From Trebouxia sp. TZW2008 (Eukaryota; Chlorophyta; Trebouxiophyceae; Trebouxiales; Trebouxiaceae), in the NCBI GenBank assembly GCA_002118135.1, contig BDIU01000242.1, forward strand, positions 63,870-127,869: a stretch of 64,000 nucleotides of DNA. The letters are read 5' to 3'. Below the pieces are notes generated by a model. That model was not told the origin of the DNA. It saw only the letters and a program-made list of their open reading frames with translations, and did no database searches. Every line of letters starts with the position of its first letter. Positions within the stretch are counted from its first letter, which is position 1. A program made the position numbers and the translations under genes. This document shows, piece after piece, positions 46,737 to 57,621 of this stretch.

Positions 46737-49700
46737 CTAGGCATTTCTGCCACTGCCAATGTACTTGAATGTCTCCTTGACCCCAAGATGGTAGGTGCCA
46801 TTGTTGTACCCGCTGTTGTATGATCCTAGATCCTTGGTCCTATATGCGAGCACAATGGCAGCAATAAAGCATGCATATGAACCCACAAAGCAGATGTTGA
46901 CAATGACAAAGAAAAGGCTGCGGCCCAGGTTGTAGTAAATCTTGTTCTTCTCGACTTCATGACGGAATGGCAGGATGGTGTAGAAGATGAGTAGCCAAGG
47001 TGAGATGGCATGGTAGATGGCCCACACAATGGATATGCCCAGGGGCCCTACAAATTCTGCCCCAGCACCCACCATGAAGAAGCCGTACACAATGCTCACT
47101 GCATCACACAAGCTAGTGAGGGATGCCAGTTGACACAAACATCATGACATGCTGTGTGTGCACAGCCATGTTGATAATGCAAATTTGCATGCAGACGCTG
47201 GTTGACATTGTAGGCAAGGGCACTCAACCAGTAAGTGCAAGGCTTTGCAGAGTATGTGAAAGTGCTCAAGGGCCTGAAAGTGCACACCAGGGTGCTTGTC
47301 GTAGGAATCATGCTGTGCTGCTCACATTGACGTGACCAACTTGAGCAATGATCCACTGATGCATGCCTGGGATGTTGGCAATGCAAAGACTAGCTAAGGC
47401 AAACCTGTGACGGCTTAAAGTGCTGTACATTGTGGAGGTGGTGCATACCTGTGATGACAAAGGCAAAGAAGATCATGGGGTACAGGTCACCACGGGCCTC
47501 ACACAGCTTGGTATAGCAGTTGGCAGCCTTCTTGCCCCCAGCACCTGGTGTCCATCTGCATGTGTCAAACAAGTTGGCAAGATGCCGCTGTCTCTAGATC
47601 GTCCTATGCTTGAATTCATACCCAAAGCAAACCCAGCTCGGTTGCTGCGCCACGCTTTACGGTATAACGCCGCCTCAAGGCATCATCACAGGTTACAGCT
47701 GGCAATGATACACAACTGAACGACTCAGAGTGCACAGCGGGGGGGTTGGGGAAGGGGGGGAGGGGGTTTGGGTCTTACCCCAGCTGGAAGCAGCCACACT
47801 TGCTGATGGACCCCCTGACGGCAGCCTTCCAGTACATCCACCAGAAATTCTTGGTGCTCACCTCAGCGTTCCAGTGAGACCTGCAAATGCCAACCAATAA
47901 TCACGAATCAAGCAAGACTGATATGGCTCATCAAGAGGTCAGAGCACATATGACACGGCAACAGACTTGTGGCATTGTGAGCAAATGCTCTCTCAAGCAA
48001 AGGCAACATGCTTGAGCGCATGAATGTATGAAATCTTGGAGGTAGTAGTCGCAGCCTGGCCTGACATAGCACTTGGTGATATGAGCCACTATGATGTAAG
48101 CATCATCCAGCATTACTAATCTAGATAGTACCTGGAGATGTGAAGGTAGTTGCGACCTGGCCTGACATAGCACTTGATGACATGAGACATGACAATATAG
48201 TCAGTCAATCATGCAGCTGATGACAACGGACGTCAGCACAGCAGTGAGTCCTCCAGCATTGATGCGAAAAGTATATTGTGCAGATTACCTGAAGTCATGC
48301 AGGTAGTTGCGGCCTGGCCTGACATAGCACTTGATGACGTAGGACATGACAGTGTAGGCAATCATCCAGCTGATGACAGTGGATGTCAGCACAGCAGGGA
48401 ATCTGCCTGCCCAGATGTAGATGATGGGGATGGCCATAAAGGTTGGGGTCCCCAGGGCGCTAACAATGTAGATATAGCAAGGGGAGAGGTACAGGATTCT
48501 GAAGAAGAGGTTGAGGCCCTTGGCGAAGAGAGGGCTCTTCATGCTGAACAGCATCTGGTAAGGCCCCTGCAGCCAGATCATTCATGCCCTCATTCATTGA
48601 CTCATTCAATCATTTGCTCAGCCAAGTATTCATTCCCTCATGCGTTCATTTGATGTCTGCAGCAACGATGCCATTTGGCAGTCATGAAACAGCATGTCAA
48701 AACACTTTTGACGTATGATAGTAACAAGGGGTGCGTTGGCGAACCATGGCACTTTTCATCTCTGCTGTACCAAACATTGCAAAAGCTGCAATTCTTGTGC
48801 TGGTTACAAACACTGTAGAATGTTTTATACAGAAACAGTACCTTGCATCAGCGGGACTGCTGCCCAAAAACCCCTCGCCGCTTTTCAGAAACTCTAAGCC
48901 TCACCAGCTCATCCTCCATAAACAGCAAGATGTGCAAAGCCAGTAAACAAAGTGTGCAAAACCAGTGACCAAGATGTGTCGAACCAGTGACATGGTTTGG
49001 GTCAAATTGGTCGCTTGCACCAGCAAAAGCGCTGCCTGACAGTACCCTGCACCTTGTCAGGGGCTGAGTCACTCACACAGGAACAAGCAAAACTGATGAA
49101 ATGGATTGTGTTGAAGTACTACCATGCACCAGCGGGAGCGCTGGCTGAAAGCACCCCAGATCTTGTCAGGGGCTGAGCCCTTCACACATGAAAAAGCAAA
49201 ACTGATGAAATGGATTGTGTTCAATTAGTACCTTGCACCAGCGGGAGCGCTGGCCGAAAGCACCCCGGACCTTGTCAGGGGCTGACCCCCTCACCAGCTC
49301 ATCCTCCACATACACCTCCCTCCACCCTGTACGCCTCATCTCCATCCCCAAGGCATAGTCCTCAGTCAATGTGTGGTCAGGGAAGTACCCTGCAGCATTT
49401 CATGCTTTCAGCATGTGCATGATTTGGAACAGCGTGGCGGCTTGATATGTCTTGGAAAGATAGTGTCTGTGCTGGCTCAGTGAAACAGAGCTGCATGACA
49501 AGATGATACCAATTGTTTGAGTATACATCCTGCTCTGACTGAATGAGTGCACATGTGCAAAGGTATGTGCTTGTGCTGAACCGCATATGTCCCCATCTGC
49601 TCACTTGTGCATGTAGGGCGCACTTGGTCCAAGATCACTATTTGGTGTCGACATACCAGTGGGCAATTCCCAAAACATTTTTAGCAGATCCTTGATGAAG

Positions 49701-52700
49701 CACAATGCATGCAATGGTGCATGCACCTGCTTGAGCAGTAGCTGCCAGAGAACAAGTGCAATGAATGCAACTGTGCATATCTGCTTGAGCAAGGGAGCAG
49801 AGCGCAGCAGCGACAATGCTATGCTATGCAGGCTTTTGCCATGACGCCTCACAATACAAAGTCCTCTTTTGTTTTGATCCAGCATCAGTGCAGCAAAGTT
49901 TACCTGCTGTAGCAAAGGGAGCAGAGCGCAGCAGAAAGTTGGTGCCAGCACAACTGATGAAGCCCATGACATTGTAGGCAGGCTGCAGGTAATGCCAGAA
50001 CCCAATGTTCTCATGGTTCAGCACGTCATCTGACCAGTGAACTCCCCTGAACACCTGCAGCAACAGTGGCATGTTAACCTTTTAGACTGGTTTCAAATGA
50101 CTGCCAACAAGGAAGCTTAGGCAACTGTCAGGCGTGATGATTAGTGATGGCAAGCCAGGAAGCTGGAAAGCTGACTACAAAGCCAATGCAGCAACACAAA
50201 ACAGCATTGAATGAGAATTGTGCAGGTTCATGCATCATCAACGCCCGAGAAATGGCGCTTCAGCCAAAAGGGTTGATTGACTGCCTTGACACTAACCAAG
50301 ACTGAAAACACCGAACTTTAGCAAATGAGGATAATACTCGTGGGCATGGCGCAACATCCCTAGCAGGTTTGACAGTCATTTTAGGCAAGGAATCAGAGAG
50401 ATGCAGCTTGTGAATTGGCAGAAGAATGCGACAGGCAGAAAGCAAAATTGAGGAAGAAGAAACAGCAAAACAGGAAATACATATGCTATTTGGCACTATC
50501 ACTGTACACTCTGTTAGGAAGCAGCCTGGCAGTCTGAGGAAGAAGTCTGTCTCACCTGCGGCAGCTGCACAAGGGCAACATCATCACCAGCATCCATCTG
50601 AGCAGAGTAGCAGTGAAGAAGAAGAAGCAAAATATGAAGAACAAAATGCTCAAGCAGAACATAACAAGAGCATACTGACCTGTGGTGACTGCATAAGGGC
50701 AACATCATCTCCAGCATCCACTCAGGGCAGGGCAGCAGTAGGTGAGGACAGCGCACAACAGAACAAGAACAATAGTGCAGCTTGTCGATAGACTGAAGAG
50801 CCAGACAACAAGAAGAACAGACAAACCCGCCTCTCACCTGTGGTGACTGCACAAGGGCAACATCGTCTCCGGCATCCATCCATGGCAGAGTAGCAGTGAA
50901 GAAGTGGCTGTGCGCAGCTTGGTCAGCATCAAACACCGCTACCACTTCAGATTCCGGCGGAATGGCATTCCCATAGATCTGCTTCAGGCAGTTGTTCAGG
51001 TTTGCAGATTTAGGGTTTGTCTCTCCCTTGCCCTTGACTCTAGTCACTCTGATCACGGGTATGCCGTGCACTTGGTACAGTGCGTCGATCATCTGCTGGC
51101 GAAGAGCAACAGTCATGAAAGTCTGGCCATTGTAGCGCTCCTTGTAATCTTTGGGTGAGTCATCACACAGGTAGATGTGCACTGCAGTCACATGACACAG
51201 AGGTTTCACTCTGCATTCGAGTCTTGACAAGTGAGCGACTCAAGAACACAAGTGACACAGAGCATCCCAAGTTTACCTAATTTTGGCACTATTGAGACAG
51301 CACATTAAGTCTTGCTGCATTGATACAGAACTTACAAAATTGCAGCATGGAATTGGCACCTCCAATTTACTTTGAGGTCAGATTACACTTTGAGCATGAG
51401 ACCATAATTATGCCTCTTACGTGCATGTTCAGCAGTGATCACTCAGAAAACTTGTCTCAAGTTGTAACTAGCATTTTCGAAGGTTGGTTATCAGACGTCC
51501 CTACAAAGACGCTCAGAACAAGCCTGCCTGACGAGACAGGACTTGGGTCACACACACCTAGCACATGTGCTGGACTGTGCAATTGTTGCTATCAGCTAGC
51601 AGTTCAAAACCCCTCACCTGCATTGGTCTGACCCTTGGCCATGGCTGCCTTAGCAGCTTCAATGGCACACTCCACAGTCTCTTCAAGGGTTTCAATGTCC
51701 TCCTTGTAGCAAGGGATCATCACCCTGACGCTGAAGGGCTTGCGCACTAGGGGAGGCTCCCACTTACGCACCCTGAAGATGAGGTGGGAGGCGTATATGC
51801 ACACTGTTGACACTCCCAGCACCTGTTCAGGCACAGCATATATGGTTGAATAAGAAGTGAAAAAGACGAATCGAGCATCTCGTGAAACACTAATTACACA
51901 CGTGAACAGGCCAGCATGACAGCTCGTGCTGCAGCTTAGTGTTTGAACAACGCAAATGTGGGTTGTGTCCAAGAAACATTGTCTGTTGTTCTTGTTGACA
52001 AGTCTCATCAACAGCGGAAGCAGTTGCACAATTGACTGAGGGAGAAAATGAAGGCATGCATAGCTGAGCATTTCAGACTTGATGCTTGAATAGATGATTG
52101 GGGGTTGCATGCTTGTACCAAACAGTTATTGATCAACAGAAGGGTTGGTGGGGTGATGGAGGATTGACTGATTGCATGCACAAACAGAGTGGTATACAGT
52201 ATCACCTCCATGACCAGCACCCACACACCATATGCAGTGGCTTTGCCCAGGTGCAGCGACTTGGTGGCCCGCACCACAATGTAGATGATGGTGATCACAA
52301 ACCAGGCCGTAATGATGAAGGCCATGATCCAGTTGATGTTCTGCAAGTGCTGACCTGCACACATACCGCTTCTCAGCCCAAGAGGGAGACGCTCCTACTT
52401 TGCAATGTGCCTAAAAAGCTACGCATGCAGATGTGGCTTCATTTACACACCCAGCGCAAACTAGCCAAACATGTGTCAGCCATAAAGGAGTCATTACTAG
52501 GCAAGTCTTGCCCGACATGGGGTGTCATTGCACTTGTTGAGAACGGCTACCGTTACTACCCAGGGCTCTTTCCTCTTATCTGTGTCGGGGGGCCTGGATG
52601 GCTGTCAAATGTGGATACCACTACAGCTGACTGTGTATGATTTGCCAGAGTGGGGTGCCATTACAGCTGCAGTTGAGAGAAATCATGCACAGGGGATGTC

Positions 52701-55256
52701 ACTACAGCCAATACCTGATCTGGATGTGATAACAGCATGCCAAAACAGCATGCCATTGCAGGTACAGCTCAAAAGGGCCACCGTACCTGCCCAGGGCACT
52801 TTCCTCTTGCCTGGCCCCATAGTGTCCAGGGGGTTGGAGGGGGGTGGCTCCACAGCCTCCCACTGCTGAGGCCCCTCCACACCCGCCCCAGGGCTGCCCA
52901 CATAGTGAGTGGCGTTCCTGTCTGCCACGCCTGCTTGTGCTGGGAAAGCCTCCTTGGCTGACGCATGGTATGGCCCCACGATCTGCAGAGAAGTTGGCAT
53001 CAGTCAGTGTATACATTCTTGCTAGTGAGACGCCCAAAGGGACCCAAGGACTGAGCAAATAGTGAATGGCGTTCCTGTCTGCAACACCTGCCTGTGCTGG
53101 GAAGGCCTCCTTGGCTGATGCATGATATGGCTTTGCAATCTGCATACAAAACCTAGCATCAGTCACCATACAAACACCTGCTGAGGTTTGGCTGACGCAT
53201 GATTTAGCCTGCACAATCTGCATTGCAACAGTATCATTGATTCATGTACATGCTTGTTACATCACATGCATCAATCCTTCCTTTGAATCCTTTCCTAAGC
53301 ACAAGCAGACACAAGAAGAAAGTGAAGAGATGGACTCATGATGTGTCCAAGCACAGCTTCAACAGTCTGCTGCATATCAAATCGACAGGTAGCAACCAAA
53401 TCAAAAGCAATTGCAGGGAAGCTCCCAATACATTTCAGTGTTAGTCACTTACTGGTCCCACTGTCTGCTGCCTGACAAGGGGCCCTGTGGCGATTACTTC
53501 AGCTCCTTGACCCAAAGGCCCTTTACCCATGCCCTGCTCCATCTGGTCAGCTTCATTGCTGCCATACACTGAGCCATCAGCGTTGTACTTGGTGTCTGCG
53601 CCCGCACCACCCATCGAGCTTGCATGTGCTACCAGCACTGCAGCGGCTGCTGCTGAAGCAGGATGAGGCTGCAGTGACAAAGCACGAGTCAGCAGGTGGT
53701 GTGTGCTACTGGCACTGCAGCAAGTGCTGCAGAAATCCATTGGGTCAGCTTCATTGCTACCATATACAGTGCCGTTGGCGTTGTGTTTGGTGTCTGCACT
53801 TGCCCCGCCCATGGAGCTTGCGTGTGCTACCAGCACTGCAGCGGCTGCTGTTGAAGCTGGATGGGGCTGCAGTGACAAAGTATGAGTCAGCAGATGGTGT
53901 GTGCTACTGGCACTGCAGCAAGCGCCGCAAAAAGTCATCGGTCAGCTTGCTGCCGTACGCCATGCCATCAGCATTGTACTTGGTGTCTGCACCTGCGCCA
54001 CCCATGGAGCTTGCGTGGGCTCCCAGCGCAGCAGCAGCTGCAGAAGCTGGATGAAGCTCCAAAGACACAGCATGAGTCAGCGATTGCCATGTACCTTGAA
54101 TGCTGTGGTGGCTGCTTTGAAAGCTTGGTGAGGCTGCAGTGACAGAGTATTGGTGAGTAGCTGGCTTGTGCTTTAAGCACCTCGTTACTACTGCAGACAC
54201 TGGGAACTTTTGCAATCACTAAGCATGAGTCAGCAGTTTTGTTATGTGATGCATGTGCATCATCAGCCCAGCTTGGCTGCGGTGACGATGTGGCAGGCTG
54301 CGTTGAAAGATTTCAGCAGCTGGGCAACCTGTTGAGCAGCACACTGAGACATGTCACTAGACCTTCAAAGCTCAGGAAAATTTGTTCCAGTCTCATGCAT
54401 GTGGTTTGTGGTTCAGTTGCTGGTGCACAACTGGTGTCTATCAAGTGAGAGAAAAGGTGCAGCTGCACATGCATGAGCTAACACAACGCTGAGCTGGCAG
54501 TCTGCATGTGGAGTCACACAGCGCACGCTCAGGCCACTTGCTTCAGCGTTACAAGTCAAGGCAATGCATTGCTGACAAGACATGGCATTACTACGTTGTT
54601 GCCATGGTCATTGACTCTGGTTACACAAATTGAATGCATGCCTTTTTGTGTCGGCAAGCTGCAAGCTAGAGCCTCACCATGGTGTGGGGGTCATGCTCGG
54701 CGTAGTTCTGATGCTGCAGGTCATAAAGCACCGCAGGATACTGAACATGACTATGGGGCAGTTGCGCTCCTTGCCCCAAAGGGCCCTGCTCAGCGCCCTG
54801 GGGGCCGTAGCCCTGCTGTGGAGGGGAGCTCCCGTACTGGACAGGGGGATAAGCAGGGTTCTGCCCTTGACCATAAGCGGGGTTAGGCATGCTATAGGCA
54901 GGGTTCTGTGCAGCCATGCCCTGAGGGTATGCGCCTAGCTGTATGGCGGAATCAGTCTTGCCAGGGATGTACTCTTGCTGTGCAGGGTATGCAGCCTGTG
55001 GACCTTGCGACTGATCCACAGGATCAGACGTTGCATAGCCTGTCTGTGGAGGGTAATTCAAATTCCTGTCAGGCTCCTGTGCAGGTACAGGTGCATAAGG
55101 ATATTGGTTCGCCTGATTTGAATACTGCGGGACAGGAGATTGACTGCTGTTGTTGCCAGTCATGGATGGCTGTCTGCTAGTTGCCCTGCTGCTGCCACGA
55201 CTTGCAGGGTTGCGAGCCTGTCCTGTTGTATTGGGATCTGGCCTTGATCCCGACAT
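46737..55256 (-). CDS. GT2 cellulose-synthase-like processive glycosyltransferase
   Basis: Twelve exons: 54678-55256, 53453-53668, 52787-52982, 52206-52354, 51618-51822, 50838-51181, 49904-50054, 49232-49389, 48289-48566, 47779-47880, 47449-47555, 46737-47098, giving 948 aa with all phases kept. Residues 1-190 are disordered and rich in Pro, Gln, Tyr and Gly. Membrane helices follow in exon 4 (WIMAFIITAWFVITIIYIVV). The catalytic domain has the full D,D,D,QxxRW set: DDSPKD about 455-460, FDADQ about 532-536, TED about 622-624 and QRSRW about 660-664. Several C-terminal helices (exons 9, 11, 12) would form the export channel. Family members polymerise beta-glucans or related wall polysaccharides from UDP-sugars at the plasma membrane; the product is not predictable. 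TGTAA at 46560 (minus) may be the poly(A) signal. Exons 2, 3, 6, 8 and 9 have tandem copies in neighbouring introns. Confidence 0.9.
47738..47772 (+). repeat. G-run cluster beside a GT2 splice donor
   Basis: Several runs of 3-8 G on the plus strand. In the GT2 transcript it is a C-rich tract starting about 6 nt after the donor of exon 47779-47880. Quadruplex-capable on the non-transcribed side; no gene. Confidence 0.7.
48020..48225 (-). repeat. Two copies of the 3' end of GT2 exon 48289-48566
   Basis: The CYVRPGRNYLHDF-coding end recurs at 48030-48110 (CYVRPGCDYYLQDF) and 48135-48220 (CYVRPGRNYLHI), about 105-150 bp apart, in the next intron. Confidence 0.75.
48838..49185 (-). repeat. Three copies of the 3' end of GT2 exon 49232-49389 (QRSRW)
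   Basis: The block coding DKVRGAFGQRSRW and its donor recurs near 49122-49180, 49003-49075 and 48838-48925 with a period near 110 bp in the nearer copies. The Arg/Trp codons are altered in the copies, so the real exon is the one that keeps QRSRW and the TED motif. Confidence 0.75.
50540..50790 (-). repeat. Two copies of the 3' end of GT2 exon 50838-51181
   Basis: The LPWMDAGDDVALVQSPQ-coding end recurs near 50555-50610 and 50680-50745. Both copies keep MDAGDDVAL in frame but end at weaker donors. Period is about 125-155 bp. Confidence 0.75.
53040..53225 (-). repeat. Copies of the start of GT2 exon 52787-52982
   Basis: The PYHASAKEAFPAQAGVADRN-coding start recurs at 53050-53145 nearly unchanged, 162 bp upstream. 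A shorter remnant lies near 53190-53225. The first copy diverges after the shared start. Confidence 0.75.
53669..54060 (-). repeat. Two further copies of GT2 exon 2, one in frame
   Basis: Exon 2 (53453-53668) starts PHPASAAAAAVLVAHASSMG. An upstream copy starts at 53866, exactly 198 bp away, and reads straight through into exon 2 with no stop. A third copy starts at 54056 (190 bp further) and is out of step. Use of the 53866 acceptor would add 66 residues to the protein. Confidence 0.75.
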
Positions 55257-56020
55257 CCTGCCAGGGAGCTCTCAGCGCAACCCTACACAGGTTTGCACAG
55301 AATCTTTCCAACCGCTGGCTGATAGTCGCAGACATCTTGTAACAGCCAGCACAGCTGAGAGTGCTACAGCCTTCTGTGTTAGGATCAGAAGAAAGAAGTT
55401 GACTTGACTGCAACTGTGCTGTTGTCAGAACAAGCTGCATCATTTCCGTTCGAATAAGTTTTCGTCACGAGCTTCAAGCACATAGATCTTGCAAAGAAGA
55501 ACGGCATGCGGTTGACGACAGGTGAAAGTTTGCCAGGATTGAAGATATTCTTTGACCCAATCAGCTACCGCTGCTTACCTGGCCACTCACTTCAAAATTC
55601 CTTTAACAACTTTGCAGTCGAGTGCGCATACCAGCGCGTGACATCGCGATCGGTGGACAATTTGCGGCTGCAATCTGTAGCAGCTGTTGACTGGAAGGAA
55701 CAGCAGGGAGAAGCAGCTGTCCAAAAGAACTCTGGCCAAAACCACGTGAAGTGATTTTTGCAAAATTGAGCGGATTGCACGCATGACCGGCAAATCTCTG
55801 CGTCCTGTCGCTTCGGACATGGTTGCGTGGTAGATCATACCATTGCAACATCTCGCGCTCGCGTCCTTGCAGCTGCGCCAAAATGTCGCTGCGGCTAAAA
55901 TCTCGCACCTGCATGCCGAGTATCTTTCGGCCAGGTGTCTATGACAGACGCGGTTGAAATCTGAGCAGCCCCTACAGTAGATGTTGTAGTCGCAAAACTC
56001 GCTTCGCTGGTCAACTACGA
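55257..56020. promoter_or_regulatory. Divergent intergenic region
   Basis: A 764-bp gap between the GT2 gene (minus) and the Gln-rich gene (plus). Long minus-strand frames here show no family similarity and no sensible codon pattern. Confidence 0.45.
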
Positions 56021-56922
56021 ATGCTGGGCAGGCGCAAGTATCCAGATCCTTTCCACAGCACACACTTTCGCAAGCTGCCATATGTACAGCGTGCAGAGCC
56101 GAATAGCTTTTGCGGCAGAGGCCTAGCTTCAGCAACACTCAGCAATGCAGCGCTACCAGGCGCAAGAGGAGAACGGGGCATCTTGCCACCACAGACACAA
56201 AGAGTGCTGGCAGAAATTGCCCCTCTTATAGCTGGTTGACTTAGCAGCAAGAAGGCATGCTTATTGATGCTAAATGGCATGCAAGACAGCTGTATCAACT
56301 GCAGGTGCAGACCCTACATACAAGACACTATGGATGGATCAAGCTCAACTGATAAAGCAGCTGCAACAAGCAGAAGATCTGATGACAGCTCAGTCAGATT
56401 TCATTGACGGTACATGTCAGGCTGCTTCTACTGCAATCTGTGTCAGTCTGCACAAGTACACGGCACATTTATTGGCAGCAATTATACGGTCAACTACATT
56501 GTGTGGTGTGGACTTTTCCAGGCCTTATCTGCCTCACAAACTTGGTCGGCAACAGTGCAACTGCACATGGTGAAGTGCCAGTGTACAAAAGGTGCATGGT
56601 CATTGCAGGTCTAACAAGGCAGCGCAGATGCCATCATCAGTCAGCACCAGGTCAGGAGACCCTGTTCGAGCGCTCATGCAACAGCTCTGCAGCCATGCAA
56701 CAGCAGCAAACAGACGTCAACAGCAGACTACATGCAGCTGTGACACAGCATGTGCAGCAAACAGATGACAAACATCCCTACTCAACAGCCACAGAGGACA
56801 GCCTTGCAGCAATGCAGAGACAGCAGATTTTAGATGTTGTGAAAGGCATCACTCAGTATTTACAGCAAGACCTCGTTTCTATGCAGCAGACTTGCAAAGC
56901 ATTAGTCAGTCAGCAAAAATGA
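56021..56922 (+). CDS. Gln-rich helical protein, function unknown
   Basis: Three exons, 56021-56234, 56305-56409 and 56609-56922, all phase 1 joins, give 210 aa. The N-terminus is basic (MLGRRKYPDPFHSTHFRKLP), followed by a helical stretch (WMDQAQLIKQLQQAEDLMTA) and a Gln-rich C-terminus (MQQQQTDVNSRL, QYLQQDLVSMQQ). No membrane segment. I do not recognise a family. TGTAA at 56950, 28 nt after the stop, fits a poly(A) signal and supports the 3' end. Confidence 0.6.
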
Positions 56923-57621
56923 TATGTAGCCGTTCATTTGTGGCAATATTGTAAAGTATTGCAGTGCCATGGAGCACAATGGAGCTGTATGTTACCACAA
57001 GACTGAAACAAGCCATCATACTGTACACCGTGAGTGATCTGTTGAATCTGTCCGACAGTCGAGTATGGCTGGTGACCTGACATAGCTGGACCTGATCAGG
57101 ACGTGTATGCAAGCCACGCACTTTGCTATGTTACGTCATGGCCACATTCAATTTGTTACACAGACATTTACACAAAAAACGGCTGCTGATTCAGGCTTAC
57201 ATTGCGATCAATAACAACATATGCAGAAATTGCAGCTTCTCCATGCACTAGTTTTGCTGCTATTCACAAGCTAAATATACTAGCTATGTGCCATGAGATG
57301 CAGTTGAGTTGCACTTAAAAGTGCTGATGATTCCCAATTGCAATGTCAGCCGCCAAACATAAGATTGCCACTGTTACTCCATGTGCAACTTCTACACCTG
57401 CCAGAGGAAAACAAGCTTCAAGGCCTAACCCCTAGGACTCGACTTGGCATTGTGCAAGTCCTGTCACACTGTGTCAAGTATGCAACAGGACTTGCGCAAT
57501 TACACTGGGAGGATGCCGCTGCTACTGTCAGATGTGCCCATAGACGCAACCTTTGCAACAACAGCAACAAGAACAACCTAGTCTGCATCTTGCAACATAC
57601 CTTCACCCAACACAACTATGC
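56923..57621. other. Convergent intergenic region
   Basis: It holds two 3' ends: TGTAA at 56950-56954 for the Gln-rich gene and TGTAA on the minus strand at 57500-57504 for the LRR gene. Nothing else recognised. Confidence 0.5.

Noticed and set aside
55587..56138. A 183-codon minus-strand Cys-rich frame
   Set aside because: No family similarity, no splice context, and it overlaps the start of the better supported plus-strand gene at 56021.
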